This document shows, one piece after another, positions 1-11,325 of a DNA stretch of 64,000 bases (its first letter is position 1; the number at the start of each line of letters is the position of its first letter). The stretch comes from Scedosporium boydii (lineage: Eukaryota; Ascomycota; Sordariomycetes; Microascales; Microascaceae): the NCBI GenBank assembly GCA_002221725.1, contig NJFT01000023.1:124001-188000 (forward strand). Reading direction: 5' to 3'. Under the pieces are notes generated by a model. That model was given only the letters and a program-made list of their open reading frames with translations, was not told the origin of the DNA and searched no databases. The translations under genes were made by a program, and so were the position numbers.

Positions 1-189
1 AGCAACTCCTCAAGCACATCAGATCTGAATAATCTGATGGAGGTTTACGAGTCTCAAAGAGCAACCTAAGCCGGTTTTGGAAGCATTACGAGCCAAGCCC
101 AGTTTATATCCCGTCGCTGGCAATCACTTGGCAAAACTTTGCCCCAACAGAAGAAAAACATCCATCGTCCATCAGCCGACCAGAGAAAG

Positions 190-1897
190 ATGAAGGTTCG
201 ACAAGTCACAGTATGTAATACCTGCAGGTCACGGAAGCTAGGTGTACGTCCTCTACAAGCCCGCCCTTGAGTGACCTGAGGAGACCTGACTTTCTCTAGT
301 GTGACGGCAAACGACCAGCATGTGGCCAGTGCCTGCATTCGGGACGGCGATGCCCCGGATACCGGACCGATCTCATTTTCCGGCCCCCCTTGCTAGTGTC
401 TAGCTCCCCCGGACCAATACCTTTACATCGAAGGCGACAAAATGCGGCCCCTTCCAAGCGCCGGGTGGACCGAAAGCAGCCGCCGCTTTCAAGCCCTAGC
501 CAGCCCCCACCCGCCACAACCGCACCAATGCTACCTCCTATTCGCCTGCTGAGCTGGCCTCTGCGTGATGTCATCTCGTTTTGCGTGCAGAATTTCGTCC
601 CTGTTCCAGAGCACCCGTTGCTCTCCGATAATCCGCGGAGGCCGCGTGCCCAGATGTGCGGAGCTTGGGTGGAAGCGCTTCCGGAGCTGGCGATTGGGGA
701 TGACGCCGAACCCCTGCCATCTGCCATCAAGGCTCTTGGAGTCACGCTAGCCGTCTTCGGTCAGACGACTAGGGCACCAATTCCGGATGCCCTCGAGGCT
801 CAGTGTGCCGCTCTCGGTACTTTGCAGTCCGCCATCCGCGATAATACCATTTCGCCTTCGAACGAACTGGCCGCTACCGTAATGTGCTTGTTTGTATCAG
901 AGGTAAAATTACACGATAGCTCAATGATTTCGTCTTAGATGTATGATCAAGCTAACCATCTTTTCCCTACCGGTAGATGCTGCTACCCACCTCGGCTATG
1001 AGCTCCGTGATCCACGAAAGGGGCATTGGTGACCTAATTCGGGTTAATAAGCCCTCCTTCTACTCCTTTGGGTTACCGCACAAACTCTTTGTTGGATTCC
1101 GGCCAACTCTTGTAGGCTTCGCTGCTTTTTCATATATCAAGACAGCCCAAATTTGAATCCACCCGCCTGACTGACTCTCGCAGATGCTTCACGCTTTCCT
1201 GAAACGCAAGTCCACATTCCTGGCAGATGACGACTGGAAAAGTGAACCATTCGGCATTTTCCCAGCAACTCCGCTTCAAGCTCTCATGAGTGAAGCTGCC
1301 ATGATCTCCACTATATTTGAAAACCTCGATAACGTAAAAAGTGATCCACAGATCCGGGACCAGATAGTTTCAGAGTCGACGTCTAAATTAATCCAAGTAG
1401 TGAATCGCCTTGAGCAATGGGAAAAGGCGGAGTTGTCTGCCTATCAGAGCCCCCTGTGGTGGACAGTGACCACGGCCGATGGTGAGATTTACCTCTGGTT
1501 CCGGAACCTTGAAGTGGCCAGCTGCCTCGCCAACCTCTGGGCCTTCAGAATTATCTGCCTTACGAGCGTTATACAATTAAGAAGGGAATGTCCCGGCTTA
1601 CTGCTGCAGGAAATAACTATAGACGGGAAATCCATAGACGGCGTCGAAGTAACTGGGGAAATTATCCAGCTGTCCACCCGGATTATGCGAAGCATGGAAT
1701 TTTGGACCCAGGGAAAACTGGGAATACACGGAGCTGCGTCGGCTGCAATGCCTCTACAAACTGCCATCCAGGCCCTCGGCGGAATGAGAAGTGATTCGGA
1801 AGCAGGGTCCAGAAGCTATTCCAAGACGGTAGAGAGGATCATGGAAAAGAGGGGATTTAAGGGGTGTCTGGTCCGTGGGATTGCTATGGAATCTTAA
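190..1897 (+). CDS. Zn2Cys6 fungal transcription factor
   Basis: Nuclear DNA-binding regulator of the fungal binuclear zinc cluster class. Proposed exons are 190-243, 300-902, 977-1111 and 1184-1897, giving about 501 aa. The N-terminus carries the full C-x2-C-x6-C-x6-C-x2-C-x6-C cluster at residues 9-36 (CNTCRSRK, then CDGKRPACGQC). The first intron falls just before the third cysteine, a common position in this family. The linker after the cluster is Pro/Ser/Arg-rich. The remainder looks like the alpha-helical fungal-specific regulatory region, with segments such as LFVSEMLLPTS. All four exons join in frame through clean GT-AG borders. The ATG at 190 is the first in frame with the cluster. 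Target genes are unknown and no neighbour suggests a pathway. The class is secure, the exact exon borders less so. Confidence 0.88.
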
Positions 1898-4800
1898 TGG
1901 AACTAAGTCTTCTTCTACGTCTGTTACCCTGAAAACGTCAGCAGGCAGTAAGTGTGTGGAGCCTTAGAATTGCATTTCGCTTCGTGGTGGATCTACGTGC
2001 TATGTATGCATTTGCAAACGAACTGGCGACTTCGTTCGAGGCAAAATATTGTACGTCTGAAGACCAGACTTAATGCTCTTGTTCGGAGTGCAAGGCGGTA
2101 TTTTAAATAGGTCCTATCGACCTAGACTTCAAGAATCCTTCAAGGATAGTGGCGAATTCTACTTCTCTGCGGAAACAAAGCAGCCGGGGACTGTGGCATG
2201 GCGTCCGTAATCTTTGGCTGCAGCATTTCCAACACAAAATTAGGGAGTTTGTACATTCCTACCACGTATATTGGCTTCGTATCATAGGACTACACACCAA
2301 TTATAATGTATAATGTAGAAGTAGCAAAAGAAACGGGAAACATCAATGCCGTAAAATGCCGTAACTGTGTCACAAGTCCGGACAGGAACAAGGGGGAAGT
2401 CGCGGATTTATAATAAGGCACTGGTTATATACCACCACTTACAGTCAAGAGGCGCTGGCAGAGTCACTTGTGGCATCTTTTTGCTACCATTTGGCTCAGC
2501 CCTAAATAGGTTAAACGTGGCAACTCACAATGTGTGATGTTCGATACTGGATCGAGATCGGGTCGACCCACCATCCAGAGAGCCTCTGTCCACCTCAGTC
2601 TCGGCTTCCACGAAGCCCACCCGCTGGCGAACTTTGGAGGAGTACGGAGTGCCCGAGGTTGCTCTAACCACCTGCCAAGTCGGGCACGGACGAAACTCCT
2701 CCTCACACCTGGATGCCAATGGCCCTTATGCAGAATCAGGTCATCCAGATCACCGAGGTTTTCAATTTTTATCCATAATAGGGGTATGAAGCTCCCTCAC
2801 CGCTGCGAACCTCGTCTTGGCAGACCGCCAGGGCAACAGCACAATTCCTAAGACGGCCTGAGAAACGGGCACTTCTGGCGACGTTGAGGAGGTGCAATTC
2901 GATTCATCTAGCGATCGTAACGGAGTTGAAAGCATCAATTGCTTATGAAAAAGAAATAAAAAAAATAAAAAAGGAAGAAAAAAAGGGAGAAAACGGCGTC
3001 ATGGTAAGGAGGGGTTCTTCCCCTGCCCACTCCAGAAAAGAAAGAGGATGGCACATTCAAAAGGAGTCAAGCATGTCAAGCAACACCTCCGAGGGTCGCA
3101 CACACTCGAGAGTCACCCGTGGCAGACGCAGCGTCGACATTCCCCAATGTAAGAAGAAGTGGATCAATATCCCCAGGTCTACGAGCCTTTCGTTCGGCAA
3201 AAATGGACCCAAACCGCGGTCTATACATGCACCAACTCACAGAGTTTTTTCATAGCGGGCCTAGGAGAACTCTCTCGGCAGAAAGTGGCTCAGAATACGG
3301 GATGCTTTCTTCTGGGACAAAGGAGGCCATAGCCTCCCTCTCTTTCGGCTGGCTCGGAAGGTTAAACTCTCGGATCACAGCCTTTTCTACTGCCGCGAAG
3401 CCCTTCAAATCCTGTGTGAGCAGTTTCTTGGAAATGAATCGTCGGTGACAGAATTGGACGGGCTTGCAGAATCTCGGCTTCGGCAAACCCTTGATGCTAA
3501 CTGGGGCGATTTCGAGGAGCAACTCCGCCTCGACGAGTGAAATATTAGTTCCAGAGACGCGAAACTTAGTCGGTCGACGTACATGGTGTAGAGCGATCCA
3601 CAAGAGAGCGATACTTGGTTTGATAATGTGGATTGAAAGTCAAGGGGAGAATAATTTTAATGACTAGCCAGGATGAAAACCCACCAGAGCTATCGAAGAC
3701 ATCTTCTCTAACTGCTTCCAAAGGGAAGGGGGCAAGAGCGGCGGTCTCCCACCACAATACCACTCTGCTTGCTTTGATCCGCATTACTTAAAATAGTCCA
3801 TCGGCCACTACGTCTGAACTTCCTATCCTAAAGTGAATAGGGCCTCCGCGGTCTCTTCTTTTCATCCATCAACATGTTTTAATGATAAACTGTTCCAGAC
3901 GAGGCAGCCTTCTTTTATGGTTATGGAGTTGTAGAGAATCAGGGGGCAAGTATTGTCCAATAGGAGTGAGGAGAGAGACTGCTCATTGAAGGGACCAAAT
4001 TCGGCAAACGGCAGAGGGAGGGGAGGAACATTGCCCCGGATTACGGTTGGACCCACCAGTCGGGGCCGGGCTGCTCAGCTGGCTCCGTCGGGGACTCCGG
4101 GGTGAGGGGCAAGGGCGAGGGTGATCATGAAGTTCATCCCACGGACCAGGTCAGGCTTTATTGGACGATATCTGCGTGGCTGATTTGGGCAGGACCAGAA
4201 ACTGAGAGCACGAGGCTTTGCATGGTTTCCCAATGCAGGGGCTAATTATCTGCAGTCTATAAGGGGCATGTATGCATCGATCAATTCAACGCAAAGAACA
4301 ACTACACGTGAAGTGAAGACCGTGGCTGCCGCTGCCACTCCTGGGTCTAGACTGTATCTAATCAATCAAGTAAACGCCACCAGTGTGACATCCGTGGTCG
4401 GAGGAGACTTGGCTCGCGTGTAGAAGCTAGCTTGATGAAGATAAAGAGGTGGAGAAAGCAGCTCTAATGATGCAACGGGTTGCCAGTTACCTTGTAGATG
4501 GCTCGGTTAACGTTTGATAAACTGTGCGGCGTCGTGCGATTACCTTCTGGTCTTGAAGCCACCCACTTGGCATTTCCATGGAGCTTGAAGAAGGTGTGCC
4601 ACCCTGCTGGTGAGAGTGCCCATAATAAGCGCAGCATTCTGGGCAGCAACCTTGTCCTGGTTTATTTCCCCTGCCAAGTGCTCAATGTCAAGGTGGCTGT
4701 GCCGCGGCTGCCCCGGATTCGGATTAGTAGATCTAAATTAGGTTGTGACAATACGACAAAGTTGCGCACGGAGACTGTCGGAGAGTGATTGTTTGTTGCG

Positions 4801-5268
4801 CTTTTAAGATTACTTAACACGTGCGTGCGTCTCGGATTGGCCTTCGCCAGGCTCTTCCTTGTAGACTGAGGGAAATGTGGATGGACTGGGCTGTCAGCAT
4901 CTATTCTGATCGTAAGGTCCACAGCCCAGACTGTGGCTTCCTTGGATGCACGTAACAAATTTAGAACTCGGTTATGGCTACCTCGGTATGGGAGGCTGAC
5001 ATAGCGTATGTATCTTCTTCAGCATTCACGACAGTCAGATATCCCCTAAAGCTACTAAGAATAGAGATGCTCGACAATACCAAGAGGACACTGAGAGTAA
5101 TATCGTCGAACTCTTACTCCAACGACCCATCCCGCGCGTGTATTGTGTCTTGTCCCCTAATCTCCAGCCCACTCAGGTTCAGCTCAGCTCGGAATATTGT
5201 GAACTTCTCCCTGGAGGCTGAACAAGCCAAAACCGGAATTCAGGGCTTGACTTCCCTGCTTCCCACAA
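1898..5268. other. long intergenic region, no supported gene
   Basis: Only short, overlapping ORFs on both strands are present, with no recognisable domain. There is an A-rich purine tract near 2948-2995. A 117-codon reverse frame at 3250-3603 looks somewhat protein-like but has no family I recognise. The stretch may hold decayed sequence. Confidence 0.5.
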
Positions 5269-5278
5269 ATATATAAAG
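5269..5278 (+). promoter_or_regulatory. probable TATA box of the CHAP amidase gene
   Basis: An ATATATAAAG-type element lies about 150 nt upstream of the ATG at 5428. It is followed by a CT-rich leader typical of strongly expressed fungal genes. The start context is CACAATGA. Confidence 0.55.
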
Positions 5279-5427
5279 ACTTCAACTTCATCCCAACAAT
5301 CTGATCAACTCCTCACCTCCATCCACACATCCACCAAGCCTACTCCCCTACTCATCAACTCTTTCCTTCTTGCCATCCGCAATCAGTCAAATCTACACGC
5401 AGCCGCAGCTCCTTCATCATTTTCACA

Positions 5428-6135
5428 ATGAAGCTCGCCACCGCTTTCACCACCCTCGTCCTCGCCTTCTCCTCGTTGGCCAGCGCGGCCTCGTACCCCA
5501 TCACCGGCACCACTGTTAACTGCCGCTCTGGACCTGGCACTAGCTACTCCGTCAAGAAGACCTACGCCAAGGGCGCCAAGGTCACCATCTCCTGCCAGAC
5601 CTCGGGCACCAGCGTCAACGGAAACAACATCTGGGACAAGACTCGTGATGGCTGCTACGTAGCGGACTACTACGTCAAGACTGGCACCAACGGCTATGTC
5701 ACTGGCAAGTGCTCCACGGGCTCGAACCCGGGCACCGGCATTCCCGGCCCCATGACGGATGACTACCCCTACAAGGGCAGCTGCGGCGGTGTCGACCCCT
5801 GGAACTACTACAAGTGCCAATGTACCAGCTTCGTCGCTTGGCGTGTCAACAAGCGACTTGGACTCAACTTCCACAACCAGTACAAGGGTGCCCACTGGGG
5901 TAATGCCAACTCCTGGGATGAGGCTGCCAAGAAGACTGGCGTCAAGGTTGACAAGAACCCCGTCCCCGGTTGCATCGCTCAGACCAATGCTGGCAGCTAC
6001 GGACATGTCGCCTGGGTTACTAGGGTCTCTGGTGACAAGGTGACTGTTGAGGAGTACAACTACGGTGGCAAGGAGCGCTACGGCACCCGAACCGTTCCCA
6101 AGAGCACCTTCAACTACATTCATGTCAAGGTTTAA
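5428..6135 (+). CDS. secreted SH3b-CHAP domain cell-wall amidase
   Basis: Intronless gene for 235 aa. Residues 1-20 form a signal peptide ending in ASA. Residues about 22-90 form a bacterial-type SH3 domain (motif NCRSGPGTSYSV). A short Gly/Pro linker is followed by a CHAP (NlpC/P60-like) domain at about 105-235. The likely nucleophile is Cys132 in QCTSFVAW. The likely catalytic His is His193 in YGHVAWV, with an acidic/Asn partner around VEEYNY (208-211). CHAP enzymes cut peptide or amide bonds in bacterial peptidoglycan, a polymer fungi lack, so an exported antibacterial or scavenging role is plausible (inference). A bacterial origin by transfer is suggested by the architecture and the lack of introns. 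A TATA-like box and CT-rich leader suggest strong expression. Confidence 0.9.
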   Translation: MKLATAFTTLVLAFSSLASAASYPITGTTVNCRSGPGTSYSVKKTYAKGAKVTISCQTSGTSVNGNNIWDKTRDGCYVADYYVKTGTNGYVTGKCSTGSNPGTGIPGPMTDDYPYKGSCGGVDPWNYYKCQCTSFVAWRVNKRLGLNFHNQYKGAHWGNANSWDEAAKKTGVKVDKNPVPGCIAQTNAGSYGHVAWVTRVSGDKVTVEEYNYGGKERYGTRTVPKSTFNYIHVKV

Positions 6136-7626
6136 AGTACTGTCAGGGGGCAGGCCGTAAGGGCTTGGAAAAATCTGGAACTCGGGAAGGCTGGAAGTCG
6201 CAATGTTGAACTGTGACGGCGACGCTCCTAATCATGGGGGTTCACTTGTGGGAGACTCTGTCCTCCGCTAGTGTATCCGTGGATATCTTGTTTCTTTCCT
6301 ATGTCGTTCACTTCTTACTGTATCTATCTCTCTTCTCTTTCCGCTGACTTGTGCCGGGTATCGGTATAAAGGCGGCCATAATTCAAATTGCGCCCACTGA
6401 GGGGTTTTGTTGTTTTGCCTTAATTTTAACGCCGCTCACTCTTACATCCCTGGTGTCATGTATGACAATTTGAACCCTCCTCAGTCCGACATGTACCCTA
6501 CTTCTCACTTTGCTAAATGACTTCCGGTTTGGCTAGTCGTACTTTCTTGAAATATAAAACTTTGGTCTGCGGGTTGTGCAGGACTGATACTCTAAAGCAC
6601 CGCCTTAGAAAGCGTGATTGGTGCGCCTTTGGCTCTGGAGGAGAAGGGGCTCCAGCGAAGCCAGCTCCAACGAAGATATCACCCCCGGTAACGGACCGAA
6701 TATGCGGGACCATTGTAATGGAAGGTACAAGTGGTTGGTTCAAATTGGAAAGATATAGCCAAGGTGGGCCAATTATAGAATCAAATGTGACCTTCCTTGA
6801 AGTTGATGGCGGCGGGCCCGTGATGGAGCCGGCTGCCCGACTTAATACAAAGCGTCTCGGACCCTGCGTAGTTGTTGGACCAAGGATCATTTGAATGTGC
6901 CTGGTAGGCAGGTACCTACTAACTATTTCCTCGGTGCACCAAAAAATCGAAAAAAATAAATTCGCTTTTTTTCTCGATAAACAAATAGGAGAACATCCGT
7001 GGCCCAGAGTTTTAGCCGGCGCTGCGTTGTTACACGAAGCAATGGTCCGTCTCCACCCGCGACGTATTCACCACGATTGCATCGCCCCTTCCCGACACTT
7101 CCTTTCGCGACGTCGCCGATTCTAATCTTACGTTTCCTGATCCTCACTACATATAATGAGCCAGAAAAAGGGTAGCCTCCAAACAGAAGATTGGAGTGGA
7201 AGTCGCCTGCGGCACCAGCACCTATTTTTTCAAAACCAAATAAAGATGACAACACCGATTTAAAGTCAAATCTTAATCACGTGGGCTTGCCAGATCCAAG
7301 TTCTCATCGTGGCTTGTCTGAGTCGTCGTGAATTATCATAAAACTTCTCGCGAAGTAGCGAATCTAACATCTAATATTAATAGGGGCTGTCCACCACACC
7401 TAAAAGCCTCTCTCCCCCGAATCAGCACGAACTTGTTGAATCAGTATGACCCCTTCTCAAACCCTTCCTTAAATAATGATGTCTTGAGCATCTTCGAAGT
7501 CCTCGCGCTCATCGAACTTCGGCCCAAAGCTACATATGAATGCTGCCAAATCACCGTAATGGGCCTCGATGAACTTCAGCTCGTCGGCGAGGGAATAAGG
7601 GCCAGGCAGAACGGCCTCCCAGCGAG
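6136..7626. other. intergenic region with two antiparallel ORFs
   Basis: About 1.5 kb with no gene I can assign. At 6513-6894 a 125-codon frame is open on both strands at once. The reverse frame has the slightly more protein-like composition. Neither shows a known domain. The AT-rich stretch near 6945-6980 holds nothing else recognisable. Confidence 0.4.
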
Positions 7627-8501
7627 TTAGTCCCGGTCGTTGTGGTTATCGTCGTCGTCGCTGGACATGATGGCGCGAAGGATATTGCGGCCCTCTTCGC
7701 GATCCTCATCCTTGTAGATGCTGAGACCGTGGCTCTGTAGGAACTTGAATTCGCCGTCCCAGTGTTTCTTGAGCCACTGCTTTTCCTCATCCGAAAGGGG
7801 AGGAGGTACCTCCGTGGACTCGGGTACATTGGCCGCACGCGATGCCTCCCATTTTTCCCGCTCGCTATCGGCCCATCGCACGTTGATGTAGTATCCTGCC
7901 CCCGGAACAAAGGGCGAGGGGCCAACCGCCGGCCCAACTGGTGGATCGCTTAACTTGACTTCGAAGAGAATGGCCTGGGGGTCAAAGTAGGCAACGGTCC
8001 TATCCTGCATATCGTAGATCACTCCACTTGTGTTGTCCGTGCCTGGTCCTCCCATCCGGACATCATATTCCTTCAAAATCGGATTTCCAATGACGTTTCT
8101 TCTAGATTGTAGGGATGTGAAGGACGTTGTGGAGTCGAAGGATGCTGTGAGATTGCGGTCCGGTAGCATTTGGGTCTCGTTTGACCGGAAGGTTGACCGT
8201 GCCGATCCCTACGACGACCAGCTCGGACCCTCCGATCAAGGAGCCGACCGTGGAATTGATAGGTGTGTAGTCGGCGCCAAACCACGACCGATCCTTAGCG
8301 GCGCTGAAATGGGTTAGACGTTAGCTAAGACTTCAATTGGGCCTGGAATCTACCAACGGATGGGATGTAATAGATTACAGATGGACGAGGGGGTGCATAT
8401 GACTTGGAGGCGGTCATCTTGGGAGAGGGTGGTCATCATACTCACTGGACATTAGAATTATTGGACCAAATCCATGAAGGGCATGGAAGTTGCTCGACCA
8501 T
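7627..8501 (-). pseudogene. TNT1-94-like beta-barrel domain gene with frameshift
   Basis: Reverse-strand gene with exon 1 at 8501-8446 (ATG at 8501) and exon 2 at 8303-7627, separated by a 142-nt GT-AG intron with a CTAAC branch signal. The start reads WIWSNNSNVHAAKDRSWFG. It continues with DYTPINSTV and VVVGIGTVNLPV, as in fungal proteins that keep the beta-barrel domain of TNT1-94-type retrotransposon polyproteins (family recalled, not searched). The C-terminal part has EEKQWLKKHWDGEFKFL and GLSIYKDEDREEGR, which I associate with stand-alone fungal members. The reading frame breaks at about 8100-8106. Upstream ends ...LHIPTI then TAG, and the continuation NVIGNPIL is one base out of phase. 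No plausible intron bridges the site. It is either a recent single-base lesion or a sequencing error. Confidence 0.72.
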
Positions 8502-8776
8502 GGTCGATTATCCGTTATCCGGTGCGTGAATAGCTCAGTACGTCAGATCCGTGTTTGATTGGCAGATCTAATGGCGACCGTGGGACGCAAACAGTCGAGT
8601 TGGCGATGAGTTGGCGATGTGAAGCGTGTTGAGAGTGCCTGACCCAATAAAGCAGTTCAATTGACATCATAGATTCTGGCCTGGCGACCGGGTAAACATC
8701 GGCACGGAACCATATCGGCGGAATGGGAAATGTGGGAACAAACGTTGATGGGAAGACAAGAGGGAAATGTAGGACT

Positions 8777-8916
8777 GGAATCCGACAGGGGGTAAAAATG
8801 TGAGGTTGGAATCTGACAGGGGGTAAAAATGTAAGGTTGGAATCCAACAAGAGTAAAAATGTAAGTTTGGAATCCAACCGGGGGTAAAAATGTAAGATTA
8901 GAAGCCAACAAGGGGT
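8777..8916. repeat. 31-bp tandem minisatellite
   Basis: Four near-identical units (8777-8807, 8808-8838, 8839-8868, 8869-8899) and a partial fifth to about 8916. The core is GGAATCC-(G/A)ACAGGGGG-TAAAAATGT. Unit lengths are 31, 31, 30 and 31 nt. The array lies about 280-415 nt upstream of the reverse gene starting at 8501. Confidence 0.92.
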
Positions 8917-9826
8917 TTCCTGGTGGAACTAGGAAAAACGGTGCCCTACTCGCTTTGAGGTCCGGCAGCTCTGGCCACCAACAGGAAAGATGATTGGAGG
9001 AGTACGCACCCTGCCACCCTCATCAGCAGCCTCGAGATCGGTACGTATCTACCGAGGTATGTGGGGCAGCGCTGTGACTTAGATTACCACCCCAACCTTT
9101 TAAACACCCCCCCATATTGCTATTCGTATCACAAAGACAGTCAAAATTGACATACTGAAGCAAGTTTCTTCCTTAGACCTCATCTACTTCCATTAAAAAC
9201 AAGCTGATATCTCCTATGTAGACAGATGCGGAGAGGGGTGGAAACTAAGACGAACTACATGAGCTCCTGCTGGAGCGAGCGCACTTGGATCGGCTGTGTT
9301 GCAGGGGTGTCGGCTCGAGAAGTTTAATAGAATGAATAATTAGCGGCCCCTTGAAGCAGTTGGCCTTGCGGCGGTGCTCGGACATTGAAAGAACAGTCGC
9401 CTCCTTGACCGCGTGCGATCGCGTCGGGGTGCGAGGCTTGAGGGGTAAAACGAGGGGTTTGCTGGTTGACTCCCCTAACATTGTGCCAGGAAATAGTGTA
9501 TATCTGTGACTTATTTCGTCCAGAATTTTGACAGTCGGTGAGGCATCAATTGATTATTATTGTATTGACCCGACCAACTTAAAAAATAGCCTGACATATT
9601 TACCTTTATATTTTTCGATTCAATCCAAAAATATTTCCTGTATCTGGCCACTGACTGCAACAGTTCGATACAAAGTCACAGAAAACGACACGTGAAATTC
9701 GTGGCGTTCCTACGCTGGGCGAATTCACGCCATCGCCCCTTCCTGCCTCATTCCTTCAATTGTTCACACCACGTCCCCAAATTTAATCTTCCATTTCCCC
9801 ACTTCCACTCTTGCGCACATTCAATT
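8917..9826. other. intergenic region
   Basis: No gene supported. A 78-codon reverse frame at 9245-9481 has no recognisable features. AT-rich sequence near 9550-9640 may belong to the promoter of the gene that begins at 9827. Confidence 0.4.
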
Positions 9827-10510
9827 ATGATGAGACAGACAAGGTCGGCCTCCAAAAAGGAGATCGAGGGAGAAATCACATCGAATGGTCCACTTTCGGT
9901 ACAAGCGCCGGTTCCGAAACCTAAGACGGCAACGCCAGAAGCCAGCACCCTGGAAATCCTCGCCTTCGAAAGTCCAGATGCCCTGGAAACCTGGCTCGCA
10001 GCAAACCACACGACCCAAACTCAAGGCATCTGGGTGAAGCTCGCCAAGAAATCCTCGGGCATTCCCTCCGTCACCTACAACGAACTCGTCGACCTCGCCC
10101 TCTGCTATGGCTGGATCGACGGCCAGCGCAAGTCCCACGACGAATTTCACTTCGTCCAGCGCTTTACCCCGCGTCGGAAACGTAGCATCTGGTCCAAGAA
10201 GAATATCGACCGGGTCGTCGTGCTGACGGAGGCGGGGCGCATGACGGCCCGGGGTCGGGCAGAGGTTGAAGCTGCGAAGGCAGACGGGCGGTGGGTACAG
10301 GCGTATGCTGGGTCAAGCACGATTCAAGTGACTCCCGAGTTTCAAACGGCGCTGGATAAGAATAAGAAGGCCAAGAGGTTCTTTGAGGGGTTAGGGAAGT
10401 CGCAGCGATACGCGTTTCTGTGGAGGATAGCGACCGCTAAGAGGCCGGAGACGCGGAAGAAGAGGATTGAACAGTTTATAGAGTTGCTTGCGGAAAATAA
10501 GACGCTGTGA
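9827..10510 (+). CDS. YdeI/OmpD-associated family protein
   Basis: Intronless gene, 227 aa from the ATG at 9827. The frame is open further up to 9692, but that part is His/Phe/Pro-rich and unlike the family, so the ATG ATG pair at 9827 is preferred. Family signs are: an N-terminal LAFESPDALETWLAANH segment; GIWVKLAKKSSG; the core YNELVDLALCYGWIDGQR; and FTPRRKRSIWSKKN. A C-terminal helical tail carries GLGKSQRYAFLWRIATAKRPETRKKRI. In bacteria these proteins are annotated as bacteriocin-protection YdeI/OmpD-associated proteins. Their biochemical role is not established, and in fungi they are soluble and of unknown function. Length matches the family. Confidence 0.85.
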   Translation: MMRQTRSASKKEIEGEITSNGPLSVQAPVPKPKTATPEASTLEILAFESPDALETWLAANHTTQTQGIWVKLAKKSSGIPSVTYNELVDLALCYGWIDGQRKSHDEFHFVQRFTPRRKRSIWSKKNIDRVVVLTEAGRMTARGRAEVEAAKADGRWVQAYAGSSTIQVTPEFQTALDKNKKAKRFFEGLGKSQRYAFLWRIATAKRPETRKKRIEQFIELLAENKTL

Positions 10511-10941
10511 ATTCCGCGCGGTTGAGAAATTTCATGAATACATGCCTAGAAGAGTTGTCTGAACGGGGAGTTGGGAGAATGTCATTCAGCGGGGTATGCG
10601 CTGCTGTACAACATGATGCCTAATATCAAGCACAAGACATCTTACCTGGTGTTCGCTAGTTCTGCTGTTCTTCTTCACTCTGTGGCGCAACCACCTTTAC
10701 ACTCTTTCAATTGTTGTGAATCAATATGAATAAATTCTTTTCTGTCAAAGACACATCCACTCATAAATCCATACTCTTAAGCTCGGCAGCTTGTAAGACA
10801 GATCATCTCTTCACTTCATTCTATCATTAACCAGATTAACTAAAGATGCATGTGCATCCCCAGATAATGTCTGTTACACCTAGACATCATTAGTGCTTTT
10901 TTCACAGGAGGCCATCTGTAACATAGGCATCACGTGGTGAC

Positions 10942-11325
10942 TTACTGCTCTTTCGTGAATTGGGCCCCTAGGCCGAGGAGGTCAACAGACTGACTTTCCT
11001 TTGTTGTCTTTGGCTTGGCTTTAGAAGTGCTCTTGACAGGACTTTTTGGCTCTTTCTTTCCGGATTTCATAGGGGCTGGTTCAGGCGAGCCCTTGCGGGC
11101 AGTCGTACTGGCGGTGTCGAAATGATGGCTATGAAAAGGTGAGGAGCGGCTCAAGATACTCATGCTTCCCCGGGCGCTTACTCGGCGGGAGGACTCGGAG
11201 GTGATGCCGCGGGGGGGGGGGGGGGGGGGTGTGAGGGTTGAGAGAAACAAGGTATCAACAATAGAGATACACGTAGACAAGAAAGGGTAAAGGAAAGACG
11301 ACAGGGAACTAGACTCAGCGTGCAC
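10942..11325 (-). CDS. possible small Lys/Ser/Pro-rich protein
   Basis: Weak candidate. A reverse frame of 127 codons has its most protein-like part at the C-terminal half, rich in Lys, Ser and Pro, ending LLGLGAQFTKEQ. A strong splice donor sequence (GTAAGT) lies exactly at the last codon, so another exon could follow downstream. The frame passes through the G19 tract, read as poly-Pro on this strand, so its upstream part is unreliable. An internal ATG at about 11163 would give roughly 73 aa. No known family recognised. It could be non-coding. Confidence 0.22.
   Translation of the reverse strand: MHAESSSLSSFLYPFLSTCISIVDTLFLSTLTPPPPPPRGITSESSRRVSARGSMSILSRSSPFHSHHFDTASTTARKGSPEPAPMKSGKKEPKSPVKSTSKAKPKTTKESQSVDLLGLGAQFTKEQ
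11211..11229. repeat. G19 homopolymer
   Basis: Nineteen consecutive G on the + strand. Such a run is prone to length error and could form a G-quadruplex. Confidence 0.95.

Noticed and set aside
3250..3603. 117-codon reverse frame with protein-like composition
   Set aside because: No start context, no splice partners and no family; possibly decayed sequence, but not supportable as a gene.
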